A stretch of DNA of 64,000 bases from CAG-217 sp963642245. GTDB taxonomy: Bacteria; Bacillota; Clostridia; Oscillospirales; Acutalibacteraceae. Below are positions 58,715 to 64,000 of the stretch, in pieces. The stretch's first letter is position 1. The number at the start of each line of letters is the position of its first letter. The translations under genes were made by a program, and so were the position numbers. The notes beneath the pieces were generated by a model that ran no database searches, was not told where the DNA came from, and saw nothing but the letters and a program-made list of their open reading frames with translations. Location: NCBI GenBank assembly GCA_963642245.1, contig CAVIFY010000006.1, positions 7,436 through 71,435 on the forward strand, read 5' to 3'.

Positions 58715-60139
58715 ATGAAAGTTCTTTTTGTTGCCTCGGAGGCACTGCCGTTTATGGCCTCCGGCGGGCTGGGCGATGTGGCCGGCTCGCTGCCCGCTGC
58801 CCTGCGCAAGCGGCTGATCGGCTGCCGGGTGGTCATGCCCCTGTATGACAGCATTCCCCAGGAGCTGAAGGACCAAATGCAGTTCGTCACCTCCATCTCC
58901 GTGCCGGTGGCCTGGCGCCGCCAGTACTGCGGCATTTTTGAGGCCAAGCACAACGGCGTGATCTACTACCTGCTGGATAACCAATATTACTTTAAGCGGG
59001 ACGGCATTTACGGCCATTATGACGACGCAGAGCGCTTTGCGTTCTTTGCCCGCGCGGTGCTGGAGATCATTCCCGCCATTGACTGGAAGCCGGACATTAT
59101 CCACTGCAACGACTGGCAGAGCGCCCTGACCCCTCTGTATTACAGCTGCTATTATGCCAACCGGATGGGGTATGAAAACATTAAAACCGTGTTCACCATT
59201 CACAACATTCAGTACCAGGGCAAGTACGGCGACGAGCTGCTGGAAGATGTGCTGGGCATTGCCCCGGAGGACAATAACCTGATCCTCTATGACGGACTGG
59301 TGAACTTTATGAAGGCGGGCATTGAGTGCGCCAACAAGGTGACCACCGTGTCCCCCACCTACGCCAGAGAAATTTTGGATCCCTGGTACAGCTACGGGCT
59401 GGATCCCATTCTGAACCAGCGCAGCTGGAAACTGTGCGGTATCTTAAACGGCATTGACACCGAGCTGTACAACCCGGAGACGGACAACATGATCTGGGCC
59501 AATTACAGCGCGGCGGACTTTGCCAACAAGGCTAAGAATAAAGAAGAACTGCAAAAGAAAATGGGCCTGGCCGTGCGGCCGGATGTGCCCGTGATCGGTA
59601 TCGTTACCCGCCTGGTGGGCCACAAGGGCGTGGACCTGATGCAGGCAGTGCTGGAAAAGAGCCTGTGGGAGCGAGATGTGCAGTATGTGGTACTGGGCAG
59701 CGGCGAGTGGCAGTATGAGAGCTTCTTCCGTGAGCTGCACGACAAGTACCCGGACAAAGTGGGTCTGACCCTGGGCTTTGTGCCGGATCTGGCCCACAAG
59801 ATCTATGCCGGTGCGGATATGTTCTTAATGCCCAGCAAGAGCGAGCCTTGCGGCCTGTCCCAGATGGTGGCGCTGCGCTACGGCACCGTGCCCATCGTGC
59901 GGGAGACCGGCGGGCTGAAAGACTCCATCACCGACAGCGGCGACGGCGAGGGCAACGGCTTTACCTTTAAGACCTATGACGCCTACGATATGCTGGGCGC
60001 CATCTACCGGGCGGTGGAAGTCTATAACCACCCCAAGGACTGGAAAGTGCTGGTACAGCGGGCGCTGGACTGCGATATGAGTTGGGGCAAATCCGCCAAC
60101 GAGTATATCCGTATGTACCGTTCTCTGCTGAAAGACTAA
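58715..60139 (+). CDS. glgA: Glycogen synthase (ADP-glucose type)
   Basis: 474 residues, GT5 family. N-terminal ASGGLGDVAGSLP motif (the Lys of the classical K-T-G-G-L is Ala here, as in a number of clostridial GlgA sequences), HNIQYQG, and the C-terminal PSKSEPCGLSQMVALRYGT nucleotide-binding/catalytic Glu motif. It extends alpha-1,4 chains from ADP-glucose. Last gene of the glgBCDA operon, with AAGGAGG upstream and a strong terminator downstream. No glycogen phosphorylase gene is in view. Confidence 0.97.
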   Translation: MKVLFVASEALPFMASGGLGDVAGSLPAALRKRLIGCRVVMPLYDSIPQELKDQMQFVTSISVPVAWRRQYCGIFEAKHNGVIYYLLDNQYYFKRDGIYGHYDDAERFAFFARAVLEIIPAIDWKPDIIHCNDWQSALTPLYYSCYYANRMGYENIKTVFTIHNIQYQGKYGDELLEDVLGIAPEDNNLILYDGLVNFMKAGIECANKVTTVSPTYAREILDPWYSYGLDPILNQRSWKLCGILNGIDTELYNPETDNMIWANYSAADFANKAKNKEELQKKMGLAVRPDVPVIGIVTRLVGHKGVDLMQAVLEKSLWERDVQYVVLGSGEWQYESFFRELHDKYPDKVGLTLGFVPDLAHKIYAGADMFLMPSKSEPCGLSQMVALRYGTVPIVRETGGLKDSITDSGDGEGNGFTFKTYDAYDMLGAIYRAVEVYNHPKDWKVLVQRALDCDMSWGKSANEYIRMYRSLLKD

Positions 60140-60164
60140 GCTCACATTACTCTACATATAAAAA

Positions 60165-60196
60165 AGCGAGATACCATTAGGTATCTCGCTTTTGTT
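60165..60196. terminator. Bidirectional terminator between glgA and corA
   Basis: 11-bp perfect stem AGCGAGATACC / GGTATCTCGCT around ATTA, with T runs on both strands. Confidence 0.88.
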
Positions 60197-60210
60197 TTGC
60201 TTGTAGTAAT

Positions 60211-61146
60211 TTACATCCACTTTTTGCGCTTAAAGATCACCACAAGGGCGCCTACCACCACGCAGGACAGAATGATCACACCCAGGTAGCCGTACTTCCA
60301 GGTCAGCTCCGGCATAGACTTAAAGTTCATACCGTACCAGCCCACGATCACCGTTAAGGGCAGGAACACCGCCGTCAGCACGGTAAACAACTTCATGGTC
60401 TCGTTGAGCTTTAAGTCCAGATAGGCCTGGTAAGCGTCTCGCAAATGGACGATACTGTCCCGCAGCAGGTCCACATTCTCCCGCAGGCGCACCGCCTTGT
60501 CCGTAAAGATCTTAAAGTACCGCAGGTCCTCCCGCTCAAAGATCTCGTTCTCGTTCTCCTCCAGCGCCTCGCCAATGTCGATCAGCTGCTCATAGTAGTT
60601 GCGCAGGACGGACAGTTCCTTCTTCTTATGCAGCAGCTCCATATTGAAGTCCGAGCCGGCCTTGTCCTGGAGCACATACTCCTCCATCCGGTTGATCTCA
60701 AACTCCGTGTCCTCCAGCGCCTTATTGTCGCCGGACACCAGGCTCTCCAAAAACGCATAGATCAGCTTTTCCAGCGTAATGTTGGCACAGCTGAACCGGT
60801 GCAAAGCGCCGATAAACTTGTTGCGGGTGGAGCAATCCGCGTCGTTAATATCCACCAGCAGCAAAAAATTTTTCTTTACATAAAAGGCCAGGCAGTCCTC
60901 CCGGGCACGGGTATTGGCCGCGTCCGTGATCTTTAAGGTGCCAAAGCTATAATCGTCGTACACCTCAATATTGGAGCGAAAATAGCGATTCTCCTCCTTG
61001 CACTGCTGCACAGTGGAGGGGCTAAAGCCGAATTTCTCATAATGGGCGTCCAGCTCCGCCAAGGTGATATACGCCGCGCACACCAAATTGGGATCCCGAT
61101 CCTGAGGCTCAATGGTGGTCAGCTCGTCGCTGTATTGGTAAAACAC
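60211..61146 (-). CDS. corA: CorA-family magnesium/divalent metal transporter
   Basis: 311 residues. A large N-terminal cytosolic domain with long helices precedes two C-terminal helices; the first ends in the signature YGMN (GWYGMNFKSMPEL). It would move Mg2+ or other divalent ions into the cell as a pentamer. The best start is GTG at 61146, 8 bases after GGGAGG; a GTG at 61155 overlaps the ribosome binding site itself. Single gene with its own promoter. Confidence 0.94.
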   Translation of the reverse strand: MFYQYSDELTTIEPQDRDPNLVCAAYITLAELDAHYEKFGFSPSTVQQCKEENRYFRSNIEVYDDYSFGTLKITDAANTRAREDCLAFYVKKNFLLLVDINDADCSTRNKFIGALHRFSCANITLEKLIYAFLESLVSGDNKALEDTEFEINRMEEYVLQDKAGSDFNMELLHKKKELSVLRNYYEQLIDIGEALEENENEIFEREDLRYFKIFTDKAVRLRENVDLLRDSIVHLRDAYQAYLDLKLNETMKLFTVLTAVFLPLTVIVGWYGMNFKSMPELTWKYGYLGVIILSCVVVGALVVIFKRKKWM

Positions 61147-61182
61147 TTGCCGCACCTCCCGGTCATTTGATCTATACCTATA

Positions 61183-61210
61183 AGTATATCCACTTTTGCC
61201 GGGCGGTCAA
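61183..61210 (-). promoter_or_regulatory. corA promoter
   Basis: TTGACC (61210-61205), 16-bp spacer, TATACT (61188-61183) on the minus strand. It lies just before the end of the TetR gene. Confidence 0.65.
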
Positions 61211-61224
61211 GTCCAATGCTGCAT

Positions 61225-61860
61225 TTACGCCAAAATTCCGTGGAGCAGAATGTGGATCAGCCGGTCGTAGTGGTCCAGGAGCGCCTGCTGCTCCCGGTCC
61301 GCAGCGTCTGTATCGCCCGCAGCGTTCAGGTCCACCACCCGGTGCATATACTTGACCAGCAGGTAGTCGTACATCACCCGCATGGTGCTGTACATATCCG
61401 AGTCCGACACGGATATGCTGGCACCGCTGGCGTGAATGATCTCCAGGGTCTTTTCTTTCATCCCCATGCTGAACACCATGCTCTCCATAGACAACTGGGC
61501 CCGCAGCGCAGGGTCGTCCGTAGACAGGCAGTGGCAGATAAAGAGAAAGGCGTCCGGGTGCTCCCGCCAAAAGCAGACCCGCTCATCATAATATGTATGC
61601 AGGTTGCCGGCAATGTCCTTGTTCGGGTCCACCTGAAAGGCGCGCACATCTGCCTCCAGCCGCTCCACGATCCGGGCGGCGCAGGCCACGATCAGATCGT
61701 CCTTAGATGCGTAATAGTGGTACAGCTTGCCCTTGGAGATACCGTTCTCCCGGCACAGCTGGTTCAGGTTGGCATTGTCCAGCCCTTGCCGGGCAAAGCC
61801 GTGGATCGCCGCCAGCTCGATCAGCTCGCGACTGCGTCGATTTTTTTCTTCCTGTTTCAT
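61225..61860 (-). CDS. TetR-family transcriptional regulator
   Basis: 211 residues. N-terminal helix-turn-helix with LIELAAIHGFARQGLDNANLN and a recognition helix in ISKGKLYHYYASKDDL, then a divergent all-helical ligand domain. The ATG is preceded by GGATGAGG. It faces a 460-base gap and a secreted-protein gene on the other strand. Its own promoter is embraced by a 10-bp inverted repeat, typical of autorepression. The ligand and regulon are unknown. Confidence 0.93.
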   Translation of the reverse strand: MKQEEKNRRSRELIELAAIHGFARQGLDNANLNQLCRENGISKGKLYHYYASKDDLIVACAARIVERLEADVRAFQVDPNKDIAGNLHTYYDERVCFWREHPDAFLFICHCLSTDDPALRAQLSMESMVFSMGMKEKTLEIIHASGASISVSDSDMYSTMRVMYDYLLVKYMHRVVDLNAAGDTDAADREQQALLDHYDRLIHILLHGILA

Positions 61861-61938
61861 ACCTCATCCATTCCTTTACAAATTCCATTCCTTTGGTTTT
61901 GTCCGTTCCGCGGACTGCGGCCCCCGGTCGCAAAAATA

Positions 61939-61997
61939 AAAATTCACTGCCTATTATATCCTTTTTCATTATATCACAAATAGTGAATTTTGTCCAA
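61939..61997 (-). promoter_or_regulatory. TetR gene promoter/operator
   Basis: AAAATTCACT (61939-61948) and AGTGAATTTT (61982-61991) form a perfect 10-bp inverted repeat 33 bp apart. Between and over them lies a minus-strand promoter: TTGGAC (61997-61992), 18-bp spacer, TATAAT (61973-61968). A second TATAAT follows (plus-strand ATTATA at about 61953-61958). A bound dimer would cover the promoter. Confidence 0.6.
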
Positions 61998-62220
61998 TTT
62001 TTTTGCTTTTTGACTGTAAACCGGCAAAGTGATAACAGGCGGTTGGTTTCTGCCTTTTGGCTTGTTAATTTTTTAACGACTGTTGTACTATAATGAACAG
62101 TGCCCAGTATTTTCCTGTGCAGTCTGTTTTTATTTCGGTAGAATTCAGGTGATATTGAACAGAATTTTGCCGTCCGAATTGTCCATTTTGCCGAATTTGA
62201 ACTGCCGCTGCTTAGAACTA

Positions 62221-62249
62221 TTGACTATATAGTACAAAGCAGATAGAAT
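62221..62249 (+). promoter_or_regulatory. Promoter of the right-end secreted protein
   Basis: TTGACT at 62221-62226, 17-bp spacer, TAGAAT at 62244-62249. The leader is about 65 bases, ending in AAAGGAG. Confidence 0.7.
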
Positions 62250-62320
62250 ATTACCTGTGATACGGTCTGTTCACCTGGTCGTAACACACATTCTGAATAT
62301 TTGCAAAGGAGAACGCAAGA

Positions 62321-64000
62321 ATGAAAAGACAAAAGCGACTGCTCAGTCTGTTTTTGGCACTCTGTGTTGCCGTTACTGCCATGAGCGTTGGCTTCTACGC
62401 CATCGCCGCCCAGCAGAGCGACAGTGCCGGGAAAGACGCTGCGGTCACCGAACTGGAAACGAGTATTGGAGATTGGTACAGCAACCACGCCAAGTACCTG
62501 TATTCCACCAAGGACGCTGAGGCCGATCAAAAGGCCCAGGCCGAAAAGTTGATGAACGACATCAACGCCAAAATGCAAAAACTCACCGAGAGCCAAAAGC
62601 TCTCTATGAACACCTACGACTACGCCTACTGGATGGGCATTATGCAGGATAGAATTGCCCGCCTGGACAGCGGCAAGCCCACCACGACCCCCACTGCCGC
62701 CAACCGCTATGCCGTATGGACGGATAAGGTAGACCGGGCGGAAGAACTGATGGGCACCCTCCCCGCCGACTACAAGAAGGCGCTGGAGCTGGGCAAGCTG
62801 CTCACCGTAAAGCCGGACGGCAAGAACCCCATCGTCAACAAGAACTGCGACTTTACCAACGCAGAGGCCGCCAAGACCGTGCTGGCCCTGATTGACGCTT
62901 ACAAGACGGAGAACCAACATGTACTGTCCATGCTGGATTACATTTACCCCACCAGCAATGTGTACTACATTATGGCTTCTGCCGGTTCCGCTAAGGACGG
63001 CAGCATGATCTCCAGCCTGTGCAACTACACCTTCTGGTATCAGCAGGACACCACCGATGGCTGCTCCGGCGTGGATCCCAAATCCGTCAGCAACAGCACC
63101 TTCATTAAGCGCTCCGGCTACGGTGCCAGCGCCACCTACGCATGGGCTACCGGCCAAAGCGCAGAGACCTATGTGGCCGGCTTTGAGCAGTACCTGGAGG
63201 ACACCAACACCAATGCGGTAAAGCCCTCTGAGAATGCTATGGCCCAGCTGCTGGACGCACTGGACGCCAACCCGCTGTACAAGGGCGTAAAGGACGCTGT
63301 CAATGCCGCTATGGGCATTGGTATGGAAGTGTACAAGAACGGCACCTCCACCGTAGCCAAGATCGAGGCGGCACAGGCCAAGATCAACGCCCTGAGCAGC
63401 ACCGCTGCCGTGGCTTACACCAAGCTGCTGAACAGCACCGCCTTTAAGTTTGCGGCGCAGCTGACCAATGTGTACAAGCCCGCAGACCTGACCCCGGAAG
63501 TGGGTTACACCTCCCCCACCAAGCTGGTCACCTACAACGGTGCCTCCTTGTACAAGTTCGCCACCGATGTGCTGGAGGACCTGAAGTTGCAGGACTTCAA
63601 CAACTATGTTGCCAGTGTAAACCTGGCCAAAAAGACCGAGGCGGACATGACCAAGGCCCAGAGCCTGTACAATGCGCTGAACAGCGAATTCAAAAAGAAG
63701 ATCACCGACGAGACCATGGCCAAGTTCACCCAGATCATGAAACCCATTGCCGATCCGGACAACTTTGCCAAGGCGGTAAAGAACTTTAAGCCCACCACCA
63801 TCGTGCGTCCCAAGGACAGCCAGGTGGCGATGACCAAGGGCGGCATTCAGAGCGCCGTAGACAACCTGTGGAGCCTGGTGTCCACCGTGGTCGTGCCCAT
63901 GATCAGCAGCGACATTGACCTGACGGGCGGTCTGGACGGCGTGCTGGAAGACAATGTGTACACCATGGACATGATCAACAAGATCTTTGACCTGTACGCC
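62321..64000 (+). CDS. Secreted protein of unknown function, cut by the right edge
   Basis: 560 codons are open to the edge with no stop. AAAGGAGAACGCAAG precedes the ATG. Signal peptide of about 30 residues (KRQKRLLSLFLALCVAVTAMS, cleavage near IAA). The mature part is helical, Ala/Lys/Asp/Tyr-rich, with long amphipathic stretches and no LPXTG or known repeat in the visible part. It may be the N-terminal part of a large surface protein. It diverges from the TetR regulator, which could control it (inference). Confidence 0.85.
   Translation, partial: MKRQKRLLSLFLALCVAVTAMSVGFYAIAAQQSDSAGKDAAVTELETSIGDWYSNHAKYLYSTKDAEADQKAQAEKLMNDINAKMQKLTESQKLSMNTYDYAYWMGIMQDRIARLDSGKPTTTPTAANRYAVWTDKVDRAEELMGTLPADYKKALELGKLLTVKPDGKNPIVNKNCDFTNAEAAKTVLALIDAYKTENQHVLSMLDYIYPTSNVYYIMASAGSAKDGSMISSLCNYTFWYQQDTTDGCSGVDPKSVSNSTFIKRSGYGASATYAWATGQSAETYVAGFEQYLEDTNTNAVKPSENAMAQLLDALDANPLYKGVKDAVNAAMGIGMEVYKNGTSTVAKIEAAQAKINALSSTAAVAYTKLLNSTAFKFAAQLTNVYKPADLTPEVGYTSPTKLVTYNGASLYKFATDVLEDLKLQDFNNYVASVNLAKKTEADMTKAQSLYNALNSEFKKKITDETMAKFTQIMKPIADPDNFAKAVKNFKPTTIVRPKDSQVAMTKGGIQSAVDNLWSLVSTVVVPMISSDIDLTGGLDGVLEDNVYTMDMINKIFDLYA

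Larger units (their letters stand above)
61861..62320. other. 460-bp divergent intergenic region
   Basis: No supported gene. It contains the TetR promoter/operator at 61939-61997 and the secreted-protein promoter at 62221-62249. About 220 bases in between (62000-62220) are AT-rich with nothing recognisable. Confidence 0.65.

Noticed and set aside
58715..60139. Broken glycogen synthase because the K-T-G-G-L Lys is replaced
   Set aside because: ASGGL-type motifs are known in clostridial GlgA as far as I recall, and all other catalytic motifs are intact.

Overview
The window looks like a chromosome segment of a Gram-positive anaerobe of the Clostridia (Bacillota), probably an Oscillospiraceae/Ruminococcaceae-type gut bacterium. 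The evidence is strong AGGAGG-type ribosome binding sites, TTGACA/TATAAT promoters, a glgC/glgD pair, LL-diaminopimelate aminotransferase (dapL), a FadR-type GntR regulator, an ANTAR protein and many Clostridia-type families. The genus assignment is inference. No rRNA, tRNA, CRISPR array, transposase or prophage structural module was seen.

Region 1 (1-16572, minus strand) is one tightly packed operon, cut by the left edge. It encodes two Ser/Thr kinases, two PP2C phosphatases, seven FHA domains in different architectures, a secreted von Willebrand A protein with a cytosolic FHA tail, a small membrane protein and a giant 1882-residue Ig-like surface protein. It reads as a complete phosphothreonine signalling circuit linking the cell surface to the cytosol, and is the best candidate here for an undescribed system. 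The first protein of the operon carries eight tandem 14-residue units, six with a Thr-Glu-Pro-Leu/Ile motif that fits FHA-domain ligands.

Region 2 (16.8-33 kb) is mixed. It holds two HSL-type esterases, two small unknown genes, an XRE regulator fused to a desulfoferrodoxin-like module, a GntR regulator with shared operators over its own and the ilvC promoters, a DUF815 ATPase, a response regulator/histidine kinase/HtrA protease operon, a LysR/aldo-keto reductase divergon, ilvA with ridA, sfsA and an orphan solute-binding lipoprotein.

Region 3 (33.1-39.6 kb, minus) is a D-amino-acid/5-oxoproline operon: D-amino-acid aminotransferase, DUF4392, PxpB, PxpC, DUF1445, PxpA and alanine racemase. 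DUF1445 and DUF4392 are the two halves of the animal mitochondrial D-glutamate cyclase, so the operon could interconvert D-Ala, D-Glu, 5-oxoproline and L-Glu.

Region 4 (39.9-49.3 kb) holds a small protein with a sigma-region-4-like protein, an acyltransferase-like membrane protein, an operon of thioesterase, HAD-NUDIX fusion, cysteine desulfurase, ThiI and a membrane protein, a secreted endonuclease/phosphatase-family protein and a DUF6056-type membrane protein.

Region 5 (49.4-54.2 kb, minus) runs ANTAR pseudo-receiver, dapF, dapL, purC, purB. Region 6 (54.4-60.1 kb) is the glycogen operon glgB-glgC-glgD-glgA. The right end has CorA, a TetR regulator with an operator-like inverted repeat, and a secreted protein cut by the edge.
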